Shown piece by piece: positions 45,101 through 56,700 of a stretch of DNA of 64,000 nt. Position 1 is the stretch's first letter. Each line of letters starts with the position of its first letter. The position numbers and the translations under genes were made by a program. This DNA comes from Opisthocomus hoazin (lineage: Eukaryota; Chordata; Aves; Opisthocomiformes; Opisthocomidae): positions 2,046,001-2,110,000 of the forward strand of contig NC_134443.1 of assembly GCF_030867145.1 (NCBI RefSeq), given 5' to 3'. The notes below the pieces were generated by a model. It saw only the letters and a list, made by a program, of their open reading frames with translations, made no database searches and was not told where the DNA came from.

Positions 45101-48100
45101 AGGGATGCAGACAGAGGTGAACAGGGTGTGGGGACATAGTGGGGACCAACAGGGACACGGAGGGGCCCTGGCCAGCCCGGGGGGGACACAGGGCTGTCCC
45201 CAGCGCCGGTGCCACCCCTCGCCGCCGCCGCAGCATCCCCGGCTCGGCCGTCTGCGCCTTCTACCTGGCGGACGTGGAGCGGGCGTTCGAGGGACCCTTC
45301 GCTGAGCCCCGCGGTGCCACCGGCACCTGGACCCCAGTGCCCGAGGACAGGGTGCCCCGACCCAGGTACCCCCCTGCACCGGACGCCGGGGTCCCCCCGG
45401 GGTGTGGTGGCCGCCGGACGCCTGGGTCCCCACGCCGGCTGTGCCGCAGGCCGGGCTGCTGCGCCGGGCTGGGACCCGCTGCCGGCGTCGTCACCTCCGG
45501 GGACTTCCCCGACGAGACGCTGGCCTTCGCCAAGGAGCACCCGCTGCTGCACGGCGCCGTGGCACCCGCCGGCGGGCGGCCCCTCTTCACCCGCACCGGC
45601 ACCCGGTGCGCCGCCGCGGGACGGGTGGCCTCGGGGACAGGGTGGCCTTGGGGACAGGAGGCCTTGGGGATGGGTGGTCTTGGGGACAGGGTGGCCTTGG
45701 GGATGGGTGGTCTTGGCGACAGGGTGGTCTTGGGGACAGGAGGCCTTGGGGATGGGGTGGCCTTGGGGACAAGGTGGTGTCAGGGATGGGTGGCCTTGGG
45801 GACAGGAGGCCTTGGGGATGGGGTGGCCTTGGGGACAAGGTGGTGTCAGGGATGGGTGGCCTTGGGGACAGGGCGACCTTGGGGATGGGCGACCTTGGGG
45901 ATGGGTGGCCTTGGGGATGGGTGATCGTGGGGATTGGGTGACATTGGGGATGGGTGACATTGGGGACGAGTGGCCTTGGGGACAGGGGGTGGCTCGTGCG
46001 AGGAGGATGGGGCTGTGTGGGGTGGGGGTGAGGGTGCACCCAGCCCTGTGGGTGCTGCAGCATGGGCAGGGTCCTCGTGCAAGGCTCCTGTGCAAGGGCA
46101 CACGAGGCCCTGGTGCAAGGGGCGTGCGAGGCCCTGGGGCACGGGTGTGCGAGGCCCCCGTGCGAGGGTCCCCGTGCGAGGGTCCCCGTGCGAGGGTCTC
46201 CGTGTGAGGGTGCGCTGGGCGCAGGCTGACGCAGCTGGCGGTGGACGTGGGCGCGGGGCCGCGGGGGAACCAGACCGTGCTCTTCCTGGGCGCCGAGGAC
46301 GGGCGGGTGCTGAAGGTCCTGGCGGCCACGCGGCACCCCGGGACCACCCGGCCCCCCACCGGCACCCCAGTCCCCGGTGACAGCCAGGAGCCCGGTGACA
46401 CCAGGGATGCCGGCTCCGAGACCCTGCTGCTGGAGGAGATCAGCCTCTACGACCCCGGGCGGTGCGTGCCGGGCGCTGGGGGCCTGGGGCTGGGGGTGCT
46501 GGGGGCCTGGGGGGGCTCACGGGGTCCGTGGGTGCTGGAGGGTGCTTGGGGGCCCATGGACACCGTGGGGCTGGGGCTGCTGGGGGGCTTGTGGGGTCCG
46601 TGGGTGCTGGGGGGCTTGTGGGCACCGTGGGGCTGGGGGTGCTGGGGGGCTTGTGGGGGTCTGTGGGTGTTGGACAGTGCTGGGGGGCTCGTGGGCACCG
46701 TGGGGCTGGGGCTGCTGGGGGGCTTGTGGGGTCTGTGGGTGCTGGGAGGCTCATGGGCACCATGGGGCTGGGGGTGCTGGTGGTGCTGTGGGGCTTGTTG
46801 GGGTCCATGGGTGCTGAGGGGCTCGTGGGCACCGTGGGACTGGGGCTGTTGGGGGGCTTGTGGAGGTCCGTGGGTGCTGGGGGGCTCTTGGGGTCCATGG
46901 GTGCTGGTGGGTGCTGGGAGGCTCATGGGCACTGTGGGGCTGGGGCTGCTGGGCCAGGGCGCAGTCGTGATGGGTGCTGTGGGGGGTGCAGGTGCCGGGG
47001 GCCGCGGGGGGCCAGCCGGGTGCTGGGGCTGGAGCTGCACCCGCCGGGCCGGGAGCTCTACGTGGCCTTCGCCGGGTGCCTGGTGCGTCTGCCCCTGAGC
47101 CGCTGCGCCCGGCACGGCGCCTGCCGCCGGTGAGCGGGGCCGGGCGGCGCGGGCGAGGGCGCGGGAGGGCGCGAGGGCGCGAGGGCGTGCGGGGGCACGG
47201 AGACGTGCGAGGGCACGGGGCTGTGCGAGGCGCAGGGGCGTGCGAGGGCGGAGGGCGTGTGAGGCTGTGCGAGGGCACGGGGGTGCACGAGGGCATGCGA
47301 GGGTGGAGGGCACGTGAGGGCGTGCGAGGCACAGGGGGTGCGAGGGCATGCGAGGGTCTGGGGCCGTGCAAGGCACAGGGGCATGCGAGGGTGTGTGAGG
47401 GCGTGTGAGGCGCAGGGGGTGCGAGGGGGTGCGAGGTGCAGGGGGGTGCAAGGTGCAGGGGTTGTGAGGCACAGGGGGGGTGCGAGGCGCAGGGGGTGCA
47501 GGGGGGTGCAAGGCGCAGGGGGTGCGAGGGTGTGTGAGGGCGTGTGAGGCGCAGGGGGTGCGAGGGGGTGCGAGGTGCAGGGGGGTGCGAGGTGCAGGGG
47601 GGTGCGAGGCGCAGGGGGGTGCGAGGCGCAGGGGGTGCGAGGGGGTGCGAGGCGCAGGGGGTGCGAGGGGGTGCGAGGCGCAGGGGGGTGCGAGGCACAG
47701 GGGGGTGCGAGGGGGTGCGAGGCGCAGGGGGTGCAGGGGGGTGCGAGGCGCAGGGGGGTGCGAGGGCAGCCCCCGCACGCGCTGCCCGCTGCCCCGCGCA
47801 GGAGCTGCCTGGCCGCCCGGGACCCGTACTGCGTCTGGCTGCCCCCCGGGGGCTGCGTCCCCTTCTCCGAGGACCTCCCGTGAGTGTCCCCCGCGGGGGA
47901 TCCCCCGGGGGCTCCCCCCCCCCGGTGTCCAGGGTCCCGTCCTCGCGGGGTGGGGACGGCGGGGGGACGGTGGGTGACGTCCCCCTCCCTGTGCCCCAGG
48001 AGCGGCTTCGAGCAGGACGTGGAGGGGTCCCCCGGGATCGCTGGGACCTGCCAAGGTGAAAGGGGGGGACACGGGGGGGCACTGGGGACAGCGAGGGGGC

Positions 48101-49747
48101 ACTGGGGACATGAGGGGGCACTGGGGACGTGGGGAATATTGAGGGGCATAGAGGGTCACCAGGGGAACTGGTGGGGACATGAGGTGACGAGGGGATGGAG
48201 GTGGCACGAGGGTGGCACGGGGGGCCCTGGGACATGTGGGTGACACTGGAGGACATGGAGGGGGACACGGGTGGGCCTGGGGGACATGGGGGCCTGGCGC
48301 GACCCCGCTCTGCTCTCACAGAGGCACCGGCCACGGGGGACGGGGACGGGGACAAGGACTTGGCCCACGGTCAGTGACACCATCGGTCCCCCCCGGGCAC
48401 CCACTGGGAGGGACCCTGAGGACTGGGCAGGACACGGGAGGGACCCAGGGGTGGGGAGGGACCCCCGGGATGGGAGAGGGACCCCAGGGACCCCTGGGGG
48501 AGACCCCAGGGATAGGCAAGAGGGACCCCAAGGACTGGGGAGAGACCCTGGGGACGGGAATGGGACCCCAGGCACCGGGAAGGGACCCCCAGGGACAGGA
48601 GAGGGACCCCGGGGGTGGGAGGGGGATCCCAGAGACCAGGAGCGACCCTGGGGACGGGAATGGGACCTGAGGGACCAGGAGGGACCCCAGCGACCATGGA
48701 GGGACCCTGGAGATGGGGGGGACCCCAGGGACAGGAGTGGGACCCCAGGAGTGGGAGGGGGACCCTGGGGATGGAAATGGGACCCCAGGGGCAGGGGAGG
48801 GACCCCAGGGACCTGGAAGGGACCCCCAGGGAGGGGAGAGGGACTCCAGGAGTGGGAGGGGGACCCCAGAGACCAGGAGGGACTCCAGAGACCTGGGAAG
48901 ACCCCGGGGACAAGAGAGGGACCCCCGGGACCTGGAAGGGAGCCCCAGGGACGGGAGAGGGACCCCCAGAGACCAGGAGGGACCCCAGGGACAGGAGTGG
49001 GACCCCAGGAGTGGGAGGCGGACCCCGGGGGTGGGAATGGGACCCCGGGGCCGGGCGCGGGGCGGGCAGCGGGCGGCTCCGGGGAGGGGGGGCGGGTCCG
49101 GGGGGTCCGTGCCGAGCCCCCCCCCCGCGCTGACGACCCCCGCAGGGGTGCGGGCCGGGCCGGGGGCCGCGGCCGTGCCGGTGCCGGTGCTGGCGGGCTG
49201 CGTGCTGGGCGCCTTCGCGCTGGGGGCCGCGGCCGCGGGGCTGCTGGCCGCCTCCCTCCGCCCCCCCGCCGCCCCCCCCCCGCCCCGCAGCCTCCCCGCC
49301 GCCCCCCCCCCGCCGCCCGCCGCCCCCCCGCCCCGCCGGACCCCCCCGCCGAGACGCCGCGGGAGCGCGCAGCGGAGCCCCCGGAGCCCCCCGGGCCGGG
49401 CCCCCCCCCCGAGGAGCGGCACCCCCCCGCCGGCTCCTTCGCCAACCGCGTCCGGCCCGGGCCCCCCCCGGGCCCCCCCCCCGGCCCCCCGCGCCGGGCA
49501 GCCCCGGCGCCTGGACGTGCCCCCCGACAGCCCCCCCCCGCCGCGCCGGGCCCTGGCCCAGAGCCACTCGCTGGGGGGGGGTCCCGGCCGCCCCCCCGCC
49601 CCGGCGCTCACCCGCGTGCGCTCGCTGGGGGCTGCGGGGGGGCCGCCCTGGGGACCCCGGCCCCGCGCCCCGCAGCGCTGCGACCCCGCGAAGCCCCCGC
49701 TGCTGCCCAAGCCCCTGCTGGGGACCCCGGCCCTGGGGCGGCCCTGA
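39119..49747 (+). CDS. SEMA6C: SEMA6C, semaphorin 6C (transmembrane axon-guidance protein)
   Basis: Class 6 semaphorins are membrane ligands and receptors that signal with plexin-A proteins. Seventeen coding exons: 39119-39227, 39311-39425, 40883-40940, 41021-41077, 42176-42277, 42926-43016, 43093-43215, 43294-43382, 44311-44528, 45234-45365, 45450-45605, 46225-46461, 46992-47129, 47802-47879, 48000-48055, 48322-48369, 49146-49747. Phases close to 802 codons plus TGA (human about 930). A leucine-rich signal peptide (FVLLLLLVP) opens it. The sema domain follows ([77 protein letters not shown]). Then come a PSI domain ([22 protein letters not shown]), a transmembrane helix near residues 613-640, and a proline-rich tail of about 160 residues. 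The tail is much shorter than in mammals. Exon 9 uses either a GC donor or a GT donor 33 bases on. Confidence 0.95.
39430..39970 (+). repeat. 10-bp minisatellite in SEMA6C intron 2
   Basis: More than 50 copies of CACGCGGTGT with variants such as CACGTGGTGC, CACACGCTGC and CACGCGCTTC. Ten is not a multiple of 3, so all three plus frames cycle through the same codons and stay open. Confidence 0.93.
40300..40862 (+). repeat. 19/38-bp minisatellite at the end of SEMA6C intron 2
   Basis: GTCCCCGTGCCCCTCACAC alternates with GTCCCCGTGCCCCCCGCCC, each 19 bases, giving a 38-base higher unit. The array stops about 20 bases before the exon 3 acceptor. Confidence 0.92.
41078..41770 (+). repeat. TACGGGGGTCTGGGGG-type minisatellite in SEMA6C intron 4
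   Basis: Units combine GGGTACGGGGG, GGGTCTGGGGG, GTATGGGGGTGCAGGG and TGTGGGGGTA. The array starts directly at the exon 4 donor and continues in degraded form to about 42110. Confidence 0.9.
42330..42870 (+). repeat. 46-bp minisatellite in SEMA6C intron 5
   Basis: GATGAGTGGGGGGGTCTCAG followed by CCCCTTCTGG or CCCCTGCTGG repeats every 46 bases (42441, 42487, 42533), about 9 copies. Its sequence is unrelated to the 46-bp TMOD4 repeat. Confidence 0.92.
43390..44300 (+). repeat. Higher-order minisatellite in SEMA6C intron 8 (about 190-bp period)
   Basis: Subunits of roughly 36-40 bases (GGGTGCTGACACCCATGGGT, GGTGCTGATGCCCATGG and others) are arranged in a repeating order. The subunit with GATGCCCATGGATGC then GATGCTTGAGGGTCC appears at about 43551, 43742 and 43934, so a block of about 190 bases has been duplicated as a whole. 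Confidence 0.85.
44580..45120 (+). repeat. GGGGACACAGGAGATGGGG-type minisatellite in SEMA6C intron 9
   Basis: Copies of GGGGACACAGGAGATGGGGA are interleaved with ATGGACTCCCGGGGGGGACA in a roughly 90-120-base order. It fills nearly all of intron 9. Confidence 0.88.
45630..46000 (+). repeat. GGCCTTGGGGACAGGGTGG minisatellite in SEMA6C intron 11
   Basis: Units such as GTGGCCTTGGGGACAGG and GTGGCCTTGGGGATGGG repeat for about 370 bases. Composite blocks of about 65-70 bases recur (for example at 45775 and 45840). Confidence 0.88.
46480..46960 (+). repeat. GGGGGCTTGTGGGCACCGTGG minisatellite in SEMA6C intron 12
   Basis: Modules GGCTTGTGGGGTCCGTGGG, TGCTGGGGGGCTTGTGGG and CACCGTGGGGCTGGGG repeat through the intron with about 48-60-base spacing. 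Confidence 0.87.
47140..47765 (+). repeat. GGTGCGAGGCGCAGGG minisatellite in SEMA6C intron 13
   Basis: The first part repeats GAGGGCGTGCGAGGGCACGG. From about 47400 it is mostly GGTGCGAGGCGCAGGGG, about 17 bases. It ends 35 bases before the exon 14 acceptor. Confidence 0.9.
48400..49060 (+). repeat. GGACCCCAGGGACAGGAG-type minisatellite in SEMA6C intron 16
   Basis: Units of about 18-24 bases based on GGGACCCCAGGGAC, GGGAGAGGGACCCC and GAGTGGGAGGGGGACC fill the intron before the large last exon. Confidence 0.88.
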
Positions 49748-49749
49748 CC

Positions 49750-50335
49750 CCCCCCGACACGGGACATCCTGGGACACCCCCCCCGGGGACACGGGGACAT
49801 CCTGGGACCCCCCCGGGGACAACCTGACCCCCGCCAGGAACATGGGGACATCCCGGGACACCCCCCCCCCCCACGACATCGGGTCATCCTGGGCCCCCCC
49901 GGGGACACAGGGGTGTCCTGAGTCCTGTGTGTGTCCCCCCCCGGGGACATCCTGAGCCCCCCAGGAGACACAGAGACATCCTGGGGACCCCCCCCCCCAA
50001 GGACATGGGGACATCCTGGGCTCCCCCGGGGTCACCCCTGCGGTGGCAGGGTCCTCGCTTCCCTGGCTCCATGCCCTGAGCCCCCGCGTCCCCAGGCTGG
50101 ACCCCACCAGGGTGCCGAGGGTCCCCGTGTCCCCCAGCCCCCCCATCTCCGTGCCCAGGGTGCCAGGAGCCCCCCAGCCTGGGGTGACGAGGGTCCCCGC
50201 GTCCCCCAGCCCCCCCATCTCCGTGCCCAGGGTGCCAGGAGCCCCCCAGCCCTGCCCCAGCCCAGGGTGCCCCGAGGGTCCCCGCGTCCCCCCAGCCCTG
50301 CCCCAGCCCGGGGTGTCGGGGGTCCCCATCTCCCA
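49750..50335 (+). repeat. Tandem repeats in the SEMA6C 3'UTR
   Basis: From the stop codon to about 50030 the unit is ATCCTGGGACCCCCCCGGGG plus GACACGGGGAC. From about 50080 to 50335 a second array of CCCCAGCCCCCCCATCTCCG and GTGCCCAGGGTGCCAGGAGC follows. Confidence 0.8.
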
Positions 50336-50487
50336 GGGCGCCGGGGTTGGGGTTTTTTTTTTTGATCCTTTCTAATTTATTTGCTGCTCGGGGGGGGGCG
50401 CGGAGCCGCAGCCCCCCCGGGCAGGTGGGGGGCACGGCCGCTCCTCCTACCGTGTAGGACCAGGGCTGGCCCGCGCCGGCCCCCGCA

Positions 50488-50493
50488 ATTAAA
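50488..50493 (+). terminator. SEMA6C poly(A) signal ATTAAA
   Basis: ATTAAA, the commonest variant signal, about 740 bases after the SEMA6C stop and beyond its 3'UTR repeats. No AATAAA was noticed nearer on this strand. Confidence 0.6.
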
Positions 50494-53400
50494 GACGTGG
50501 TCACCCGCGCCCTGGCACCCGCCTGGCTTTGTCCGGGGTGGGGGGGACAAGGGGGGCCCGGGTGGCACGAGGGGGCACAGGGGGACACGGAGGGGGTGGC
50601 GAGGGGCTGGCAGCAGGGCACGGGAAAGCGGCTCACCGCGGCCGTGGCATTAAGAAGCCGAGTACCCAAGCAGAGGACAGAGGGGGACACTTCCAAACGT
50701 CCCCCCCAGAAGAGGGGCCCCAAGCCCTCAGCAAAGGGGGGGCCGCGAGGGACCCGCCGGCACGACGCAGCAACTGGTTCTGCGATCACTGCCCCGGTGC
50801 CGTGCTGGGCACGGGGAAAAGCACCCGACAGCGGCGGGTGGTGGCCCGGCGGGCGGGGGGCAGCGGGGTACGGCCGGGGGTGCTGGCCCAGGGACGCTCG
50901 GCTGAGCCCCCGGGGTCTGTGCCTCCCCTGGGTGGGCGGCGGGAGAGGATTTAGTTCGCGTCTCCGTGATCTCCTGCGCTCATCCCCACTGGATTTACAA
51001 TGCCCTGGTTCCACGTCAGCCTACTGGGAACCAGTTAGAGCCGGTTACTGGGATCGAGAGGGAAAGAGGCGGCCAACCGACCCCCAGCGGGTTCAGCAAG
51101 CCCCCGAGGAGAGACCACGCGCCTTCGCGCTGCGACCGCAGCTTCTGCGCCGGCGTCCCCGGGCAGCGGGCCGGGACCCCCGAGCGCGCGCGGCGGAGGG
51201 GACGCGGGGCCGGGTGGGTGGGCGCCCGGCCGCTCCCCTGGGTACGCGCAGCCTTGGCGAGCCCCGGCCCGCGCCGAACCCTGCGCCGGTGGGAGGTCAT
51301 CGCTGCCACGGCCGGCCAGAAACTGCTGCTCTGGGCTCCCCGCCGCCGGCTTCCTTCTTTCCCAAGGCTGAGCCGAGCGCGAAGGCTCCTCATCCTCCTG
51401 CAGACCCCGACGCGGGTGCTCCCAACGCCAGCATTACGGTGGGACCCCCCGCGGAGCACGAGACCACCGCCAGCTTTACCCGTTCCGACTCGGCAACCCC
51501 GACCCAGCCACCCCGAGTGCCACCCGCTTTTTCCCCCCCTGTGAGGGGGAAGTTTGTTTCCCAGCTGAAGGGACTTTCTGGCAGAGCCGACCCTTGGCAG
51601 GGGAAGGATGGGCGTAGCGGGGAATCGCGGCGCTGCCACCGGCTACAGCCGCCGGGCTCCTCAGATTCACGAAGCAGCAGCACAAATTCCAGGCGCAACG
51701 TCCAAGCCGAAGCTGCCAGCGTCTCCGGGGACCAGCGGAGCCCGCCTGGGCCTGCTTCAACACCGCCTCGCGCCCTCCGCCGCGGGTTTTGAGTTCAGAC
51801 CCAACCTGTCAGTGTTCCGGGGAACGCCAGGAAGTAACGCGGGCTGGAAGGCAGCCAGGAGACGCTGAGGTAATCAACAGCCAGGAGCCGAGTCTCTCCA
51901 AATATTCATTCATAAAAAATAATTATTAAAGCCTTCTTCAAAACATCTTTTGGAAAAGAAAGATTAAAAAAAGTCTTCTTTATAAATATAGCTCTACTGG
52001 TTATAAATAAATGCACGTGGATTCTCCGACCGCCACAAGCCCCACGCCGCCGTGCCAGCCCCACCAGCCTCCCTCTCCCACCGCAGGCTGGTGAGCCCAC
52101 CCGGCGAGCGGCCGCGCCACGCCGCCCCGGACGGGCTCTCGGCAGATCCCACCGTCCCTCCAGGCCCAGCCGCCGGGAACCGACCGACTTCAGGCTGAAA
52201 AGCAGCTTCCTCTCGGGGCGAGAAACTCCTTCAGAGCCGTGACCGCGCGTTCGCACCTTTACGAGCTCGTTAGTCCGTATCACGTCTCCACCGTCACCAT
52301 ACGGGCTGATCTGTCGGCACAGAAACGTTACCAAAGGCAGGACCTGAACCAAGGGAAAACCGCATTATCTGGACACACTTGGAAATGACAGGGAAAAATG
52401 CAATGCAAGGACCATGAAATGAAATCACCACCTTGAATTCTGCCAACAGCTACAGCACGAGGACGAGAGGCCCCCCAGGAGCCCCACCCCAGCAAACCCC
52501 AGCCCCGCGAGCCGCGGATTTCCACCTTGCAAGGAGACCTGCTCCGAGAGCAGGCCGGCTGCGTGGGCCTCGAGCTGCAAGCCGCTCCTCGCCCCCACAG
52601 CCTCTCTGCCACCGAGGGCCCAGCTTGCATGCTGGTATTTTTCGAAACTTCACTTGTTTATGGCGTTGTTCTAAACCTGGCTCGGTAACCTTTCCTTCCC
52701 AAGCCCCACACGGTTACTCGGGGTGCTCCCAATCAGCTCCCTGCTGTCCCCAAACCCCTCAACGGATCCCTGCACTGAACAGGCCTGCAAAGAGCACAAG
52801 AAACGCGAACACTTCCGTCACAAGATCAGCTGCTTGTTAAAAAAGGTTTTAGTATCTTTAAAAATAAAAACTGTTTAGTAAAAAGTGACACGTATCTGCA
52901 GAGACACCTCCACTCCCAAGCTGTCCTGCAGCAGCGCCGCGCGTCGTTTTGCATACATCATCAGCTAACCAGCACCGAGGTGTCAAACGGGACATTTGAC
53001 TAAATGCCATCAAATCCAGGAGGAATTTGTTGCGAGCCCTTCGGGTAGTTAAGGGGTCTGACGAAGAGCTCCCCCAAACCGCCCCTGAAACAAAGAGGGC
53101 GAAGCGTGGTACTCCCCGACAGCGCGAAATGCTCCGGCTGAGGGACGTCCAGCCCAGCCTCTGCTCTTGCATTGAAGGTTGCCTGAATCGGAGAGGTTCA
53201 TGGGTTTGGAAGAAAAAAAAAAAAGAATACATTATTTGCTTTCTAGCTGAAAGGGGCAATCCCCTCGGCACCTCTGCAGATTGTAAAGCAACACCCCTGG
53301 AGAGTATTTTTTCCCCCTGGGCTTCGCAGCAGGGAGCGAACGCCTCGGGTCACTGAGGCAATCCCCAGCGCTAACCCCGCTGCTCTGGCGATCAGGTATG

Positions 53401-53715
53401 GATTTCCCGCTCCCCAACAATGCAGGTATTGACAGCACAAAATAAGCCGCCAGGTCACTTGCTGGCGAAAGTTTAGCTAAAAAGCTTCCAATCTCTCAAG
53501 GTCAAGCTTCAAAAGCACCTTTTGGCACCGCGCTGAAAGCAGAGTTATGTTGTGAGTGGCTGGAGAAGCTTCTGCCCCTGGCGATGGGGTGGCTTTGACA
53601 ACAGCCCTCTGCTCTCAACACCGCTTGCCCACAGCACCTTATTGAACAAAAAAATAAAACAACTGAAAAAAATAAAAGTTATTTTCCTTTACAAAAGCTA
53701 GCCAGTCACGGAGGA
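50494..53715 (-). other. Convergent SEMA6C/GABPB2 interval, probably containing the GABPB2 3'UTR
   Basis: No protein-coding exon was recognised. GC content falls sharply near 51890, and the A/T-rich 51890-53715 stretch is the natural place for the minus-strand GABPB2 3'UTR. I could not fix its poly(A) site. Long plus-strand frames at 50497-51792 have no family resemblance and look like compositional artefacts. Confidence 0.5.
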
Positions 53716-56700
53716 TCAGGAGGTTACAGTTTCCACAGCGATATCAGTCGGCTGATCCGTTTCCAGCATGGCCAGCATGGATTCCTTGATGTCTTCTGAG
53801 GTTATCACAAGAGAGTCCACCTCGGCGACCTCTTCGAGCACCGTCACCTCCGCCCCGTTGGGCTGCTGCCTCGCCATGGCCACCAGCTTCAGCCGGTACT
53901 CCTCTGCCTCCTGCTCTTTCTTCAAGAGCTGGCTGCGATACTCCTGAGCCTTCTGGTTCGCCTCTTGCAACTGCTGCTGCAGCACCTCCCTTTCAACGCT
54001 GTCCTACGGAAAACAAGAGTTGAGAGAGCCCACGATGGAGGCCCAGCCTGCGACATGAAGGAAACGGGGCGTGCAAGCACTCCGACGCTTACAAGTTACA
54101 AAAGCCAAATGCTCTAAGGCAGCGCGAGAAATGCGCTTGGTCAGGTTCTGTCCAACTGCTTACTCACTGCAGGTCACCAGAGGCAGCTGGGACGCGGGGG
54201 GGGCACAAACCGGCTGCAGCGTCCCCGCAGCGTGCAGGGGAGCGGGCTGGGAAGGTACGGCGGTCTCACCGTGATGAATTTCAAAGGTTGGAAGCAGGTG
54301 TAACCGAGATGCAGGAAAACTAAAGAGTCCTTAGTGCTGCGAAGTTGAGAGGCCATCGAGAACGTTCTTCCTTCCAGCAGAGAGTGACGGGAGAGTCATT
54401 CCCGCTGCTTTATGCAGGGCTGCGGCTTGGCTTCCACCCAGCCCCTGCGCTGGGCTTCTACAGCAAATCCTAAATATTCTCAGTGAACGACCACGATTCA
54501 CCCAAAGACCCCGAGCGCCGGCTTCAGCACAGGCAAAACGGCAACAAGGGATTTAGCCGGGTCTTTTCCTCCTACCCACACTCGACTCGAGCACCGCTGC
54601 TCTCAGCCGCTCGCGCGTTCACTGCTAACGCAGGAGCACGTGCGGGAAGAGCAGGGAACCTGCGAGCTGAGTTTGTTACAGAGACAGGCCCGGGCTCAGC
54701 CGAGCAGGGCACAGCTCGTTCCTGCTCTGAGATGGCTTCGGCAGACCGGGCGCCCGACATCCTCAGCGCAGCAGAGAAACACGTGGGAGACGGCGGCAAC
54801 CAGAGGTACAAGCAGGAGTATCTACCTTGTCTTCCTTCGAGGCATCTACGTCTTGTTCCACTTTTTGCTTCTTGGCCAGTGGCTTTTCTTCCTCTTCTGC
54901 GTCATCTCCGTCCTCAATCACAGTCTCTTCTGCAACCTGACCAGCAGGTACAGTTAAAACTGAAAAATTAAAAGGTGACAAATTATGCAGCGTGAGACAC
55001 GCTTTTGCACAGATGTCTCCTGCAAGACTTCTCTGAAATCAGTGCACCGGCGTGGCTCTGGAGAAAACGAGGAGACCTGAGGATCAGCTGTGCCTCAGTC
55101 TTCCCGGAGAGGAAGGAAACGCTGGACCTGGTTTCCAGTTTGCTTTATTCAGGTCCCAGAAGTACCCGAGTATTTCCCCACAACAGGGCTGACAGAATCT
55201 GAAGTCAAAGATTTGCATCTTAGTTTTTACCTCACACGTTTTCTACCATTCTGATGGCTCAATAATGCAAGTAGCAGCCGAGACAGGCTAAGCAAGAGGA
55301 ACAGAAAGCTCTTCTTGAAAATTCCAAGTGCCTAAGCTCTGAATCAGCTTTTAGCACACACAAGAGCTGCAAAGACTCCAAAGAACAAACACATTTTAAA
55401 TCTGCAAACGTGGGTTTCCACTTTGGGAAGCCAGCAGCAAGAATCCGTCCAGCCAAGGAGGTGAAAGGCACCACGTGAGCTATGGAAGGTAGCTCTGCCT
55501 GAACAGTTCTCCCTTTGTATTCCTTAGATTAAGAATGGGTTACAAGCCAGGAATTGTTTGTAGTAATTTGGCAAACAATTCTGAATAATCAACAGCTTTA
55601 GCAAATTGCTTTTCACTCGTGAAGTCCGTGACCTATCTCACGTTGTAGCACTGTGTGCAAGTTACAGGAGAGCTCCTCTGCTTCCTAATCCTCTTCTTCT
55701 GCACCAGCGTTAATCCAAGTAATCAAATATCCCTAGGACACGCTAGAAGAAATGTCGGTAGTAGACAAGGCTGACCACTTACACCCCCTGAGGAAACAAA
55801 AATTCACTGTACGAGCACTCTGGAGCTCTGCCCTGCTTTACTGAACATGATTTATATTCGCCTTGTAAAACGGATAGATTATATTGTCCTAGGCAACACA
55901 ACTGGAGTTATGGGAGGAAAAGGTGTGTTTAAGGTGATATTAACGGCCTTATGTTAAGTTTTGTAAGAATGAGGGAGTGATTGCTAAAGGTAACAGGTTG
56001 CAGCTTCAGCGGTCGAGTGATTTACTCCCAGACTGGGAAGTCTGCCACAAGATAAAGGAATCGTCTGTGCCTGGCTGCCGAAGAGACAACAGCTAACTCC
56101 GCACTCCTCCTCCCGCAGCGTTCTGCTGGAGGTGTTTGGGTTTAATGCAAAGACCAAAATATTAAAGCGTAGCAGCGTGAGTTAAGCTACAAATACGTCG
56201 CTGGCAAGCCTTCCTGCTGACGTCAGCCCCGCAGACATTCTAACCCCTCCGGGAGCCCAGCAGGCGGGCACGGATCCGTTACACCGCAGTGCCGACAAGG
56301 CAGATCGCACCAGCCCCCGCCTCGCAGGGCCCGGCGGGCTTCACGGCAGCAGCTCTGTTTTCATTTTTGAAGTTACTCCTCGGTGCTGCCTTCCGATGTC
56401 GGCCCCTCCTCACCTTGCTGCCCATCCTGCATGGTTAGGATGAAGCGCTGGCTGAGGCCGCTGGCGGGGACGGCGGCTTGCAGGCCGCCCAGGGGAACTC
56501 CGCCTGTTACAATGGCGATGACGCGCTGCCCTCCGCCGCCAGCCGCTTGTTGTATGGCAGAATCGACACAGTTCGCTTCCACTATTTCCTCCGTCTTACC
56601 TTGAGAAACAAAGTAAGTGCCAAAAAAAAAGTCAGTGTTTCCTCCTCTCTTCCTTGAATAGAAACTGAAGTCTAGCGAGGAAGCTCAAGCACGCAGCGTG

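Noticed and set aside
43366-46401. Long minus-strand proline/histidine-rich frames (467-574 codons)
   Set aside because: Antisense of minisatellites in SEMA6C introns 8 to 11. The exons there are coding on the plus strand with proper splice sites.
50497-51792. 431-codon plus-strand frame after SEMA6C
   Set aside because: No family resemblance, no supporting splice or start context, and shared openness in other frames. It is most likely a compositional artefact in the convergent interval.
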